From the NCBI GenBank assembly GCA_022821495.1, contig JAJEDN010000114.1:1-64000 (forward strand): a stretch of DNA of 64,000 nucleotides, in the 5' to 3' direction. A program made the translations under genes and the position numbers. Shown piece after piece: positions 17,621-27,160 of the stretch. The notes under the pieces are model-generated. The model was given only the letters and a program-made list of their open reading frames with translations, did not search any database and was not told the DNA's origin. This stretch comes from Candidatus Poribacteria bacterium. Lineage in GTDB: Bacteria > Poribacteria > WGA-4E > WGA-3G. Every line of letters begins with the position of its first letter. Positions within the stretch are counted from its first letter, which is position 1.

Positions 17621-18709
17621 TTAGAAATTTTCTCTGGGCACACCTGCCTCTGCCACTGGAGAATTTCTCGATTCAAACGCTTCCTCTACACCGTAAAACT
17701 GATCGCTCTGTGTCCCACCGCTAAGCTCTGTTATGTTAGGACCGATCTGTTTATTCCCTTGAATAAAATTGTCACGGAGCCTGCCGCCGTCATAGACTGC
17801 CCAACCGATGTTCATCATTATATTGTTAGAAACTATCTCTGGAGAAGCCGTAGAATAACAGGTAATGGCGTTCTCATAATTCGCGCGAAGCACATTATAC
17901 TGAATACGAGGTCGGGAGTCGTCTTCGCAGGTAATACCGTAATTGTTAGCTGTGAACTCGTTATATTCGACATCTGGTGATGCGCTGCCTTGAAATTTTG
18001 AACCTACCCCGTTTCTGTTAAATTCGTTACCCGTAATCGTGGGACTGGTGTTTTCGCAAAGTACACCCGTATTGTTCTCACTAATAAGACACCTCTCCAC
18101 TTGAACTGCGTCCGTTTGCGCTTTGATACCGATCGTCGCATGTTGGATGCGGCAATATGTTAGACGGCTATTTGGACTTGTGGCTTCGATCCGAATTCCT
18201 GTCCAATCTCCCGCCTTCGGTGGATCCGCTGTTACGTTTTGCTTGCGTCCGGTGTCGGTACGTCCTTGTATTCCGAGTGTAGAACGATCTGCTCCAAATG
18301 CGGTGGTCTTTGTCTCCATTGCAGGCTTTTGTTCACGTGCTCGCTGCTTCCCTAAGGAACCGAAAACTATCATCCGCTCAGGTGATCCTTCGGCGTAGAG
18401 TTCACCGCGTACGATGAGTTCGCTCGGCGTATCTATTGGTTCAAAACCGACAATAGTACCCGAACGGATCGTCAGCGTGATACCTTCAGGCACGACGACG
18501 GGTCCGGTAATATAGATCCGTCCGTCCCAGACCTCATTCTCGGTCAGTTCACCGGATTTCTCTATAATCTCTAAGCTACCACCCTCTACATTGAAATTGA
18601 ACTTCTCACCTTGGCATCCGCAATAGAATCCTGTTAACACGCAGATGAGTAAGACAAGAACGCCATAAAGGGTGCGTTTTTGATGTTGTTTGAGAGTTAC
18701 TGTTTTCAT
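17621..18709 (-). CDS. Right-handed beta-helix lipoprotein
   Basis: A 362-aa exported protein. The N-terminus is a lipoprotein signal with candidate lipid cysteines at 30 and 32 (GFYCGC). After a beta-rich section with TITIRSG-like turns (LTIRSGTIVGF), residues 165-330 show right-handed parallel beta-helix repeats such as CLISENNTGVLCENTSPTI and NITIGIKA-like rungs. These are of the NosD/pectate-lyase-like fold. Such proteins bind or cleave polysaccharides, but no catalytic residues can be assigned. A proline/glycine-poor linker rich in charged residues (about 120-160) precedes the helix. It ends just beside the MITE-like element. Confidence 0.78.
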   Translation of the reverse strand: MKTVTLKQHQKRTLYGVLVLLICVLTGFYCGCQGEKFNFNVEGGSLEIIEKSGELTENEVWDGRIYITGPVVVPEGITLTIRSGTIVGFEPIDTPSELIVRGELYAEGSPERMIVFGSLGKQRAREQKPAMETKTTAFGADRSTLGIQGRTDTGRKQNVTADPPKAGDWTGIRIEATSPNSRLTYCRIQHATIGIKAQTDAVQVERCLISENNTGVLCENTSPTITGNEFNRNGVGSKFQGSASPDVEYNEFTANNYGITCEDDSRPRIQYNVLRANYENAITCYSTASPEIVSNNIMMNIGWAVYDGGRLRDNFIQGNKQIGPNITELSGGTQSDQFYGVEEAFESRNSPVAEAGVPRENF

Positions 18710-19069
18710 ACTATATTTTTACCATAGATTCCGATTCTTGTCAAGTTTGAAACTTTACCGAGACAGGTTCTGACGGTTTTCTAAAATTATGCACCTTTTT
18801 CATCTATAGATGGTGTCTTAATAAGCAAGCGAAATCTCCACTCGCAACCGAAATACGGTAATTTTAGTAACAGACTGTATTTAGGAGATATTTTCTAATG
18901 TTATTGACCAGGGGCATTTATGGTAGATTTTAGAATTACTCATAGACTCTTAAGGCAAAGTCAACCTCCTAAATCCCTGGGGGAAACACCCTATCAAAAA
19001 CACCCCCCTTTATCCCCCTTATCAGGGGGGTAGGGACTTTGAGAAGGACAGGGATATTTACGATTGAAG
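18710..19069. other. Intergenic region with a CCCCC/GGGGG repeat relative
   Basis: No gene is visible. From about 18950 to 19046 there is sequence related to the interior of the 17482-17613 element (CCTAAATCCCTGGGGG and CCCCCTTATCAGGGGGG, ending in GACTTTGAGA), but the AGGACTTACGCA ends are missing. It is probably a decayed copy. Confidence 0.5.
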
Positions 19070-19098
19070 TTGCCAATAACTCACACAAATGTTACAAT
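19070..19098 (+). promoter_or_regulatory. Candidate sigma-70-type promoter for the lectin-domain array
   Basis: TTGCCA at 19070-19075, a 17-base spacer and TACAAT at 19093-19098, about 60 bases before the first gene of the array. The spacing is ideal and the match is moderate. Confidence 0.45.
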
Positions 19099-19159
19099 AT
19101 ACTGTGTAATACATACTCACGCCAACCCTCTCACCCACATAAACAAAAGGAGCCTCACA

Positions 19160-20428
19160 ATGAAACGTTCCTACTCCACACGGATTTTAGGTGTTATTGG
19201 AAGCGTTGCGCTTTTACTTGCGGCCTCTCTGCTGGGCGAAGCAGCAAGCCTCTCAGGTCAGGTTATTGACGAAGAAGGGAAACCCGTTGAAGGTCTTATC
19301 GTCTCCCTCTCGTCATTCCGAGGCAACGCGCCACCACATCGGCACCAGCGATTTCAAGGCATATTTCCACCAGCACCGCCCAGCGAGACAGATGCAACCG
19401 GGGCATTTTCAATAAACAATATTATCTCACCTTCGGTGAATCGACTCACACTGTTCCCTGAACGCAATTCAGACTATGAAATGCTTTCCGTTGAAATTGA
19501 AGGAATACCCATTTACTTAGATCAACGGCAGCACCATTTTGGCGGTCTCAACTTTGCGATCGCGCCGGATGCAGATATTACAGACGCAGAGATAACCGTT
19601 CGGCTTCGGATGCGTATCCGGGGTCGCGTTGTTTTTGCGGATGGCACACCGCTTCGCAACACACGGGTTAACCTCATGGTCAGCCATCGCGACGTAGATG
19701 GTAGGGGCAGAGGTAGAGGGGGTGGCACAAGAACCCTTGATGACGAGGGTTACTTCGTAGACTACGTGGATGATGGAGAGGCTTATTATACCGTCACTGT
19801 AACATACCAAGGACAGACAGTGGAATCCGAGGAGATTCTGCTTGAAGAAGGGCAGCGGGTTGATGGACTCGTTTTGAAACTTGACGATGTGTCTGAACCG
19901 CCTAACTTCGAGAGAGTCGTGGTAGCACCGCCCGCTCGCGTCCACGATCCGGCACGTTTTGAGGCAGCACGAAAACGGGAACGCGAAGGCATGTGGGCAA
20001 TCAACCCCGACAACCGACATGCCTACAAAATGATTCACTGTAAAACCCATGAGGAGGCACTGACACAAGCGACCGCTCAAGATGCCCATCTCGTCACCAT
20101 CAACGACAAAGCAGAACAGGAGTGGTTACTGGAAGTCTTTGGAAAAGAAAAGAATTATTGGATTGGATTAATCAACGATTCAGAAGAAGGGAAACAGCAG
20201 TGGGACAACGGCGAACCGGTTACCTACACAAACTGGCACTCACCAAAAGAAAGTGCCAAAACCAGCGATGAAAATCCAAATTATATTGTCCTCGTCGGTA
20301 TGACAGGAAAATGGCAGATGGCACGTCTCGGCAATCCACTCATGCGTATGACCGAGAGAGCGATTCTGGAAAAAGAGAACCTTATCATTGGTGCCCCTGA
20401 CCCGACAGCGGATGTCGAAAAGCGTTGA
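19160..20428 (+). CDS. Exported CPD-regulatory/C-type-lectin-like protein 1
   Basis: First member of a tandem family, 422 aa. The signal peptide is at about 1-28 (ends LLGEAAS). The first carboxypeptidase-regulatory-like beta-sandwich starts SLSGQVIDEEGKPVEG; the second is about 140-245 (RGRVVFADGTPL to LEEGQRVDGLVLKL). A C-type-lectin-like domain (CTLD) covers about 272-395: MWAINPDNRHAYK, then YWIGL and QWDNGEPVTYTNW. The usual paired cysteines and the EPN calcium motif are absent, so sugar binding is uncertain. The start is ATG 19160 with AAGGAG at 19147-19152. The next gene begins 28 bases after the stop, so they are likely one operon. Probable surface or secreted binding protein. Confidence 0.85.
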   Translation: MKRSYSTRILGVIGSVALLLAASLLGEAASLSGQVIDEEGKPVEGLIVSLSSFRGNAPPHRHQRFQGIFPPAPPSETDATGAFSINNIISPSVNRLTLFPERNSDYEMLSVEIEGIPIYLDQRQHHFGGLNFAIAPDADITDAEITVRLRMRIRGRVVFADGTPLRNTRVNLMVSHRDVDGRGRGRGGGTRTLDDEGYFVDYVDDGEAYYTVTVTYQGQTVESEEILLEEGQRVDGLVLKLDDVSEPPNFERVVVAPPARVHDPARFEAARKREREGMWAINPDNRHAYKMIHCKTHEEALTQATAQDAHLVTINDKAEQEWLLEVFGKEKNYWIGLINDSEEGKQQWDNGEPVTYTNWHSPKESAKTSDENPNYIVLVGMTGKWQMARLGNPLMRMTERAILEKENLIIGAPDPTADVEKR

Positions 20429-20456
20429 GCACATCCACACACAAGGAGATATAGAA

Positions 20457-21986
20457 ATGCGTTGTTCCTACACCCCACAAAAACTCTCAGCATTAGGATT
20501 GATACTCTTGCTCACCATAACAGGTTTTGTCGTAGCACAAGTGCCAATAGAGCCACCGAGTGGCATATCCGGCACAGTCGTTGATTCAGAAGGCAATCCT
20601 GTTGCAGGATTCACGTTTGCGATTCAGCCGATGCGGTTTCGCGAAGGACATTTGCAACCTGATGGAGGCTTCCTAAACTTTCTCCAAAGACCTGCTGAGG
20701 GTGTGGAAGGTCAGCGAATGCCTCGCCTTGATGTCACGGTAAAAACCGATACAGAAGGCGTTTTCACTGCCACCAATATTCAACCCGGACTCGTCCAAAT
20801 AAACGCGATGCCCAGTGCGTTACTGGACCCGGATGCATTCGAGAAAGTTGATCCAGAGAAAATACGTCGCGGCGAAATCGAAATGCCGCCCCCTCAAGTG
20901 ATGAGACTTGACCGTCTTGAGCCAGACAAACAGATTCTCTCCATTCAGATTGGGAAAGTCACTTTTTTCTACCCTAATGAGATGCCTGGCCCCGCTTTTT
21001 TTCAAGGACTCACATTCGCGCTCAAACCGGGCATCATCCACGGAAACGTCAAAATCACAGTCAAACAGCGGTTACGGATCCACGCGCGCATCGTTTATGC
21101 CGATGGCACGCCCGTTGTCAATGCCAACGGACGCCTCAGCATGCGGCACGGGCAAGAAGATAATCCGAACAGTGGCGGAACCCATAGTACGGACTTCTTT
21201 ACCGATGCTGATGGTTACTTTACGCAATACCGAGATGAACCGGGGTTTTACACGCTTTCCGTGCAATATAGAGCTCTCTCTGGCGGCGCGGGTCCTTTCT
21301 TGCTCAAAGATGGTGTGGCACCGAAGGATCTGGTTATCACACTCGATGGTAACCCTCCCGATGTCGAACAACCAACTGATGGGAAAGTCGGTGTCGGTGC
21401 TCCGATTGAAAGCGGTAGAGTCCGTGTTCCGATTGAAAAGGGTAAAGCCCCTGCTGGTGCTGGAAACGTTGTTGTTGAATCGATTGAAATCCCGCCTCCA
21501 GTCAGTACCCGAGTCATTGTGCCACCGCAACCACCCAAGCCACCGAAAAGCGTCTGGGTCATTAACCCCGCAAATGGGCACGCCTACAAAAAAATTCAGT
21601 GTCAGGACTGGCACGATGCCCGACAAAAAGCTGTTGAAGAAGGTGCGCATCTCGTCTCTATTAACGATGAAGACGAACAGCACTGGCTGCAGGTAATTTT
21701 TCGGAGCCACTCCACATGGATTGGACTGACAGATGTAGAAAAAGAGGGAACGTGGCAGTGGGATAGCGGTGAACCTGTTACCTACACCAACTGGGCAGCT
21801 CAACCCGTTTTTCCTGATGGACGACCAGAGACCGAGAAAGACTATGTTGTGATCACTTTTAGAGATGGCGAATGGCAGTCTATCGGTCCCGAAAGCCATT
21901 TCTGGCGAATGACACGAGAAGCAATCATCGAAAAGGATGGTTTAGTGTCCATTGCTCCCGTTGTGGAAGCCCCTGATGAGGAGTAG
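20457..21986 (+). CDS. Exported CPD-regulatory/C-type-lectin-like protein 2
   Basis: A 509-aa paralogue. Signal peptide about 1-24 (ends GFVVAQ). First regulatory-like domain from SGISGTVVDSEGNPVAG, carrying a longer insert (about 60-130) than in its siblings; second from RIHARIVYADGTPV to LKDGVAPKDLVITL. A Pro/Val/Gly-rich linker (about 325-385) leads to a CTLD with VWVINPANGHAYK, STWIGL and WQWDSGEPVTYTNW. The start is ATG 20457 with AAGGAG at 20443-20448. It lacks classical CTLD cysteine pairs. Long reading frames on the minus strand over it are shadows. It is likely co-transcribed with the genes on either side. Confidence 0.85.
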   Translation: MRCSYTPQKLSALGLILLLTITGFVVAQVPIEPPSGISGTVVDSEGNPVAGFTFAIQPMRFREGHLQPDGGFLNFLQRPAEGVEGQRMPRLDVTVKTDTEGVFTATNIQPGLVQINAMPSALLDPDAFEKVDPEKIRRGEIEMPPPQVMRLDRLEPDKQILSIQIGKVTFFYPNEMPGPAFFQGLTFALKPGIIHGNVKITVKQRLRIHARIVYADGTPVVNANGRLSMRHGQEDNPNSGGTHSTDFFTDADGYFTQYRDEPGFYTLSVQYRALSGGAGPFLLKDGVAPKDLVITLDGNPPDVEQPTDGKVGVGAPIESGRVRVPIEKGKAPAGAGNVVVESIEIPPPVSTRVIVPPQPPKPPKSVWVINPANGHAYKKIQCQDWHDARQKAVEEGAHLVSINDEDEQHWLQVIFRSHSTWIGLTDVEKEGTWQWDSGEPVTYTNWAAQPVFPDGRPETEKDYVVITFRDGEWQSIGPESHFWRMTREAIIEKDGLVSIAPVVEAPDEE

Positions 21987-22042
21987 CTTCGCTTTATATC
22001 GTTCTAACGTTTCCGACATACCGCACAAAAGGAGACACTCTA

Positions 22043-23362
22043 ATGAATCGTTTTTACTTCACGCTGATTTTAGTTTTTGTTGGGAGTGTTGTGCTTTTGC
22101 TTTCTGTATCTCTGCCAAGCGTAGCCGCAAGTTTTTCAGGCAGCGTGATAGATGAGGAAGGACACCCGGTTTCTGGTATCACCGTGGCACTTCTACCACA
22201 ATTATCCGAGACAGATGAAATGGGTGCTTTTTCGATAACCGGAATTTCCACATCTTCAGTTAGTAAACTGATGTTATTACCTATACACGAAATAAATTAT
22301 GAAATTCGCGCCGTTGAAGTAGAGGGGGTAACCTTCTACCTTGAGCCAGCGTATCGATTTTTGTATAAAGGCGGCTTTCCAATTGCTATTGAACCCGGAG
22401 CAGATGTTAAAGATGTGGTAATCATCGTCCGGCTGCGGATGCGTATCCGTGGACGCGTCCTTTCAACAGATGGTACGCCACTTCGTAACGCGAAAGTACA
22501 CTTTGAGATAAAATGGCGCGAGGCAGACAATAAACGTAGAGGCAGCAGTGAAGGTCCCAGAACACTTGATGCCGATGGGTACTTCGTTAAATACGCAGAT
22601 GAACCCGCTTATTACACGATCACCGTTGGGTATCAAGGACAGTTCGCGGAATCCAAGTCAATTTTACTTGAAGAAGGACAGCAGCTCGATGGACTCGTTT
22701 TGACGCTTCGCGATGATCCGAATAAGCAATTACCTTCAAAAGCCGTAGTGAAACCGGTGCTTAAACCGGTAATGTTAGCAGCAGTTAAACCACCTGTCAA
22801 ACCAAAAATGGTGATACCGCCTCGTGCTTGGGACCCACAAAGTGCCGAAGCCGCGCGGCAGCGGGAACGCGAAGGGATGTGGGCGATCAATCCTGACAAT
22901 CGCCACGCCTACAAAACAATTTATTGCAAAACCCGTGAGGAAGCAGAAGCGAAAGCAATCGCACAAGGTGCATACCTCGTCGCTATCAACGATGCAGCAG
23001 AACAGCATTGGCTCTTTGAAGTCTTTGGAAAAGAAAAACTTCGGAATGATGAAAATGAGCAGGAATGGGACTTCAAAGCCTTTGGGCGTGAAAGCTTTTG
23101 GATTGGACTCACAGGTTCAACAAAAGAGAACTCCCTACACTGGGCTAACGGCGAACCCGTCACCTATACCAATTGGGAATTTTCACAGAAGCCTGTTCAG
23201 GGAGATGAGCAACTCGAAAATGATGATACGAACCAGCATTACACTGTCCTCATCGGAAGAACAGGAAAGTGGCGGATGGTGCGTCAATGGAGTCGCCTTG
23301 CAAATCTAATCGAGAAAGCGATTCTGGAAAAAGAAAATTTTATCGCTGGCACATCTGAATAA
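22043..23362 (+). CDS. Exported CPD-regulatory/C-type-lectin-like protein 3
   Basis: A 439-aa paralogue close to protein 1. Signal peptide about 1-29. Two regulatory-like domains (SFSGSVIDEEGHPVSG, then RGRVLSTDGTPLRNAK) are followed by a Lys/Pro/Val linker and a CTLD starting MWAINPDNRHAYK. Inside the CTLD a duplicated stretch (WLFEVFGKEKL, then WDFKAFGRESF) adds about 20 residues before WIGL. This is an unusual loop expansion at a position that varies in lectin folds. AAAAGGAG precedes the ATG. It sits 56 bases after protein 2. Confidence 0.84.
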   Translation: MNRFYFTLILVFVGSVVLLLSVSLPSVAASFSGSVIDEEGHPVSGITVALLPQLSETDEMGAFSITGISTSSVSKLMLLPIHEINYEIRAVEVEGVTFYLEPAYRFLYKGGFPIAIEPGADVKDVVIIVRLRMRIRGRVLSTDGTPLRNAKVHFEIKWREADNKRRGSSEGPRTLDADGYFVKYADEPAYYTITVGYQGQFAESKSILLEEGQQLDGLVLTLRDDPNKQLPSKAVVKPVLKPVMLAAVKPPVKPKMVIPPRAWDPQSAEAARQREREGMWAINPDNRHAYKTIYCKTREEAEAKAIAQGAYLVAINDAAEQHWLFEVFGKEKLRNDENEQEWDFKAFGRESFWIGLTGSTKENSLHWANGEPVTYTNWEFSQKPVQGDEQLENDDTNQHYTVLIGRTGKWRMVRQWSRLANLIEKAILEKENFIAGTSE

Positions 23363-23503
23363 GAAGGTAGCAAAGCGAGTAGGAGAAAAACGTGATACGT
23401 TTGTGTTTCAGACAATGACAAAGGGAATGAGGATTATGTTATATTGTCGGGCTGTGATTTATCTTCGATCCGCTGTCCGAACATTCAAAAAAGGAGAATC
23501 TAT

Positions 23504-24898
23504 ATGAATCTTCAAAGTTTCAGACAAAATCTTGGCGTTTTCGCCGGGGTTATCGTATTCTCTTTTAATGTTGTTACGACAGCGCAAACGTATAACGCTC
23601 CGCAGGTTCAAGTGCGAGTCGTCTTCGCTGACGGGACACCGCTTGTGAACGCGGATATACATGTCTTGGTACAACACAGAAAGTTCGAGGGGCGTGGAGG
23701 CAAAATTTCAAGACGTACAATGCAGACCGATTCTGCCGGATACTTTGTGGAAACCCTTGACAGAAATGATGATGAATTCTATAGGGTCGGTGTTGGGTAT
23801 CAGGGACACCTCGCGAAGACATCGCCCTTTATTTTTCATGAGGGACAACCGCAAGTTCATCTTCTTTTGACCCTCAATGACAATCCAGTTCCACCAGACA
23901 GATGGAACCCTGATCAAGTTTTCACTATATTAGAAGCATTTTTTGAGCCACCGCCGGTGTGGGCAGTGAACCCAATAAATGGACACGCTTACAAAAGGAT
24001 TCGGTGTCTTGATGTAATGGATGCAATGACCCTCGCCACTGCAGAAGGTGCTTATCTCGTTTCCATTAACGATAAAGTAGAAGACGCATGGCTGCAGCAG
24101 ATATTTGAACCGGGTAATTTTTGGATACAGGATAGTTTTTGGATCGGGCTCAGCGATGTCGCTGAGGAGGGGCAGTGGGTCTGGCACAGTGGCGAACCTG
24201 TTACATATACCAACTGGATCGGGCATGTAAAAGAGGTGGGCAACACCGAAATAAAAGATTACGCTATCTCTTACTTTGGCGGCGGATGGCGGGCAGTTGG
24301 CGATGAACACTCTTCTTATTTCACACGGGCAATTCTCGAAAAAACAGATATGCCGGTTAAGCCCCGATCTGATGAACAGATAGATGCCCAGCCATCTGGT
24401 GTCTCAACACCCGCTGATGAAACGATGTCCTCTCAAACCCGTCGTTCCGTTCAACCTTGGCACGCATTTGGATGGGCAGTAAACCCCGAAAATGGGCACG
24501 CTTATAAAAAGATTCGGTGCAAAAGCCTGGAAGATGCGAAAAACCGGGCTGCGGCCGAAGGCGCGCATCTCGTCACTCTTAACGACAAAGCAGAAGAGAA
24601 GTGGCTCTTAGGACTCTTCGGGAATCATCTGTATTGGATCGGACTCAGTGATGCGGAAAAAGAAGGAGAATGGGTCTGGCAGAACGGTGAACCGGTTACT
24701 TATACGAATTGGGGTGCCAAGCACAGTTTTCCGCGCAGCACGCTCTCACCAGAAGAAAAAGACAATGCCGTCATGACTTTTATAGATGGGCAATGGCACG
24801 CTGTCGGTCCCGGCGACCTTCTCTGGCAGACGACAAAGACGACGATCCTTGAAAAAGCAGATGTGTTTGTCAATCCAATTGCCGAAGAAGAGCGGTAA
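23504..24898 (+). CDS. Exported protein with two C-type-lectin-like domains (paralogue 4)
   Basis: A 464-aa protein. Signal peptide about 1-28 (ends VVTTAQ), then a single regulatory-like domain (VRVVFADGTPLVNAD) rather than two, then two CTLDs. The first, about 145-275, runs VWAVNPINGHAYKRIRC to SFWIGL and VWHSGEPVTYTNW. The second, about 322-455, runs WAVNPENGHAYKKIRC to YWIGL and VWQNGEPVTYTNW. The second CTLD is nearly identical at the DNA level to that of paralogue 7. The start is ATG 23504 with AAGGAG at 23491-23496; the first 15 residues nearly repeat those of paralogue 6. Confidence 0.85.
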   Translation: MNLQSFRQNLGVFAGVIVFSFNVVTTAQTYNAPQVQVRVVFADGTPLVNADIHVLVQHRKFEGRGGKISRRTMQTDSAGYFVETLDRNDDEFYRVGVGYQGHLAKTSPFIFHEGQPQVHLLLTLNDNPVPPDRWNPDQVFTILEAFFEPPPVWAVNPINGHAYKRIRCLDVMDAMTLATAEGAYLVSINDKVEDAWLQQIFEPGNFWIQDSFWIGLSDVAEEGQWVWHSGEPVTYTNWIGHVKEVGNTEIKDYAISYFGGGWRAVGDEHSSYFTRAILEKTDMPVKPRSDEQIDAQPSGVSTPADETMSSQTRRSVQPWHAFGWAVNPENGHAYKKIRCKSLEDAKNRAAAEGAHLVTLNDKAEEKWLLGLFGNHLYWIGLSDAEKEGEWVWQNGEPVTYTNWGAKHSFPRSTLSPEEKDNAVMTFIDGQWHAVGPGDLLWQTTKTTILEKADVFVNPIAEEER

Positions 24899-24915
24899 CT
24901 TCTTGATTGGCATCA

Positions 24916-24945
24916 TTCAGATTAGATTACTTGCATGCTTATAAT
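24916..24945 (+). promoter_or_regulatory. Possible promoter for paralogue 5
   Basis: TTCAGA at 24916-24921, an 18-base spacer and a perfect TATAAT at 24940-24945. It lies about 95 bases before the lipoprotein start. The -35 match is weak. Confidence 0.35.
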
Positions 24946-25040
24946 TCCCAATTAATTTAGCAATCATTACCACAAAATCTATGATACGTCAATGTCCCGT
25001 ATATGTTTTCAATTCAATCTCAGAAAAAGAGGAAATAACT

Positions 25041-25838
25041 ATGCGTTGTCAAAACTTTTTACATAGCATTGTGGTAATTATGCTTACGATCACACTTTAC
25101 GGATTGTTAGGTTGTGGTGACACCAAGGATCCAATGCCCGTCACCCCTTCAGAAAATGAAGCAGCAGAAGGCACAGCAATTCTTTCGGGGCGCGTTATTG
25201 ATTTGGAGGCGCGTCCGGTGGCTGGACTCGCGTTAATCATCCAGCCTTTTGAAATTGACGATAGCACTGGCGTACAGACTTACGCGCCTGCTTTAGCAGC
25301 GAAAACCGACGACACAGGACATTTCTCTATCGCGAACATCTACCATGACGAGTTTCAATTCGTGTTGGCACCTGACGACCAGAGTCATGTGCCTTTTGAT
25401 ACAGAATATGAGATTATCTCAATCAAAATTGGAGATTTTGCCTACCATCCTCATGAGAATTTCCCTACACCTTTAACTCGAAACACCTTTTCCATCACCC
25501 CAGGCGCGCATCTCCAAAATGTAGAAGTCACAGTCCGGTTTCGGACGCGGGTTCGTGCGAAAATTGTTTTTGCCAACGGGACACCGCTGGCAAACAAGGA
25601 AATCAGAATCCATATAAAAGTGCAGTACTTACAGGGCGATGGCGGCGGCAGTATGAAAGCTACACTGCAGACCGATGCCGAAGGGTCCTTTGTAAAGTAC
25701 GTAGATAGAAATAGGACAGCATCCTATACGGTGTCAGCGGAATACAGTGGGCTTACCGCAATCTCGGAGCGTTTTGTGCTTAACGTTGGAGAACGCCGCG
25801 ACGACCTCGTTTTGACGCTGCCGGGGAATCCTCATTGA
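25041..25838 (+). CDS. CPD-regulatory-like lipoprotein without lectin domain (paralogue 5)
   Basis: A 265-aa short member of the family. Unlike its siblings it has a lipoprotein signal, with lipobox LLGC and lipidation at C25. Two regulatory-like domains follow (LSGRVIDLEARPVAG; VRAKIVFANGTPLANKE), and the protein ends at LVLTLPGNPH, exactly where siblings continue into the linker and CTLD. So it could be a naturally CTLD-free anchor protein or one that lost the domain. The start is ATG 25041 with AGAGGAAA just upstream. Confidence 0.82.
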   Translation: MRCQNFLHSIVVIMLTITLYGLLGCGDTKDPMPVTPSENEAAEGTAILSGRVIDLEARPVAGLALIIQPFEIDDSTGVQTYAPALAAKTDDTGHFSIANIYHDEFQFVLAPDDQSHVPFDTEYEIISIKIGDFAYHPHENFPTPLTRNTFSITPGAHLQNVEVTVRFRTRVRAKIVFANGTPLANKEIRIHIKVQYLQGDGGGSMKATLQTDAEGSFVKYVDRNRTASYTVSAEYSGLTAISERFVLNVGERRDDLVLTLPGNPH

Positions 25839-25873
25839 TGTAAATAAACAACACAATTCAAAAAGGAGAATCT

Positions 25874-27091
25874 ATGAATCTTCAAAATTTCAGACAAAAT
25901 CTTGGGTTCCTCATCGGGATTGCAGTACTCTCTACTTTGGCATCATCACCCACGGAAGCACAAGAAGATGTGTCGGTTTCTGGGCGTGTTGTTGACGAAA
26001 GTGGAGATCCCGTTGTCGGTATCTCAATAGCGATCCAACCCTATAAAGTCATAGGGAACAGACGAAAAGAAGGCATCGTAGAGATATGGCAAAGGCAGAC
26101 CGATTTAGAAGGGCATTTTTCTATCACGCATATTATGCCGGAAGAATCCCTTAGATTTATCGTACAGGCTGAACAGCAGGAAACCCAAATCCTGTCCATT
26201 GAAATCGGTGGACTCACGCTTCATCCAAGTAGCCATCCGCATTTTGATGGAATTCAGTTTTCCTTAGCGGCAGGGATGGAAATCGAAGACACGATTATCA
26301 AGGTGAAGACAGATATCCGACCGCAGGTCCGCGCCCGCGTTGTCTTTGCCGATGGAACACCAGTTCCCAATACACAAATCCGGACACGCATATTACGCTG
26401 GGATCTCGACGGAAGTGGCAGCGGGAGTTCAGGTAGCACAGCACAGACCGATGCAGAGGGATATTTCGTGGAAAACCTTAGGGTGGATGATGAACCCCAA
26501 TTCTATACGCTTGGTGTTGAACACCACGGACTTCTCGCGAAAGCACCGCCTTTCATTTTACATGAAGGGCAACCCCAAGTCCATCTTCTTTTGACCCTCA
26601 ACGGCAATCCAGTTCCACTGGCTGAACGTCCTATAAGACAGCCTGCATCCGAGGCGTTAACAGCATTTCTTAATCCACCCGCTGTGTGGGTAGTGAACCC
26701 TGCAAATGGACACGCGTATAAAAAGATTTATTGTGATAATATAGCGGATGCAATGGAGCAAGCTACCGCAGAAAAGGCATATCTCGTTTCCATTAACGAT
26801 AAAGCCGAAAATGATTGGCTACAAACGATTTTTGCACGAGACCGTTTTTGGATCGGTCTCAACGATGTTGCTGAGGAAGGGCAGTGGGTCTGGCACAGTG
26901 GCGAACCGGTTACCTACACAAACTGGAGAGAACATGAACAGGATGGGGGCAACACAGAGATAAAAGATTACGTTATTAGAAGCGGATTCAACGGCAGATG
27001 GGAACCCGTTGCCCCTGGCGTTGGAGGCGTCGCACAATTTATCAAACAGGCGATCCTCGAAAGGTCAGAGGCACCAACTGAGGACAATTAG
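25874..27091 (+). CDS. Exported CPD-regulatory/C-type-lectin-like protein 6
   Basis: A 405-aa paralogue. Signal peptide about 1-29 (ends TEAQ), first regulatory-like domain SVSGRVVDESGDPVVG, second RARVVFADGTPVPNTQ, then a CTLD about 275-400 with VWVVNPANGHAYKKIYC, FWIGL and WVWHSGEPVTYTNW. AAAAAGGAG stands before the ATG, and the leader plus first codons nearly repeat those of paralogue 4, a sign of duplication. It lies 35 bases after paralogue 5. Confidence 0.85.
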   Translation: MNLQNFRQNLGFLIGIAVLSTLASSPTEAQEDVSVSGRVVDESGDPVVGISIAIQPYKVIGNRRKEGIVEIWQRQTDLEGHFSITHIMPEESLRFIVQAEQQETQILSIEIGGLTLHPSSHPHFDGIQFSLAAGMEIEDTIIKVKTDIRPQVRARVVFADGTPVPNTQIRTRILRWDLDGSGSGSSGSTAQTDAEGYFVENLRVDDEPQFYTLGVEHHGLLAKAPPFILHEGQPQVHLLLTLNGNPVPLAERPIRQPASEALTAFLNPPAVWVVNPANGHAYKKIYCDNIADAMEQATAEKAYLVSINDKAENDWLQTIFARDRFWIGLNDVAEEGQWVWHSGEPVTYTNWREHEQDGGNTEIKDYVIRSGFNGRWEPVAPGVGGVAQFIKQAILERSEAPTEDN

Positions 27092-27160
27092 CGGCAACGC
27101 TGCCCCTATTTACTTTCAAGCACCCAATCTACACTACCTGTTTCAAAAGGAAAATTTACA

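Noticed and set aside
21072..21899. 275-codon minus-strand open frame over paralogue 2
   Set aside because: It is antisense to a well-supported gene with signal peptide and ribosome site, and its protein has no recognisable domain; it follows from codon bias.
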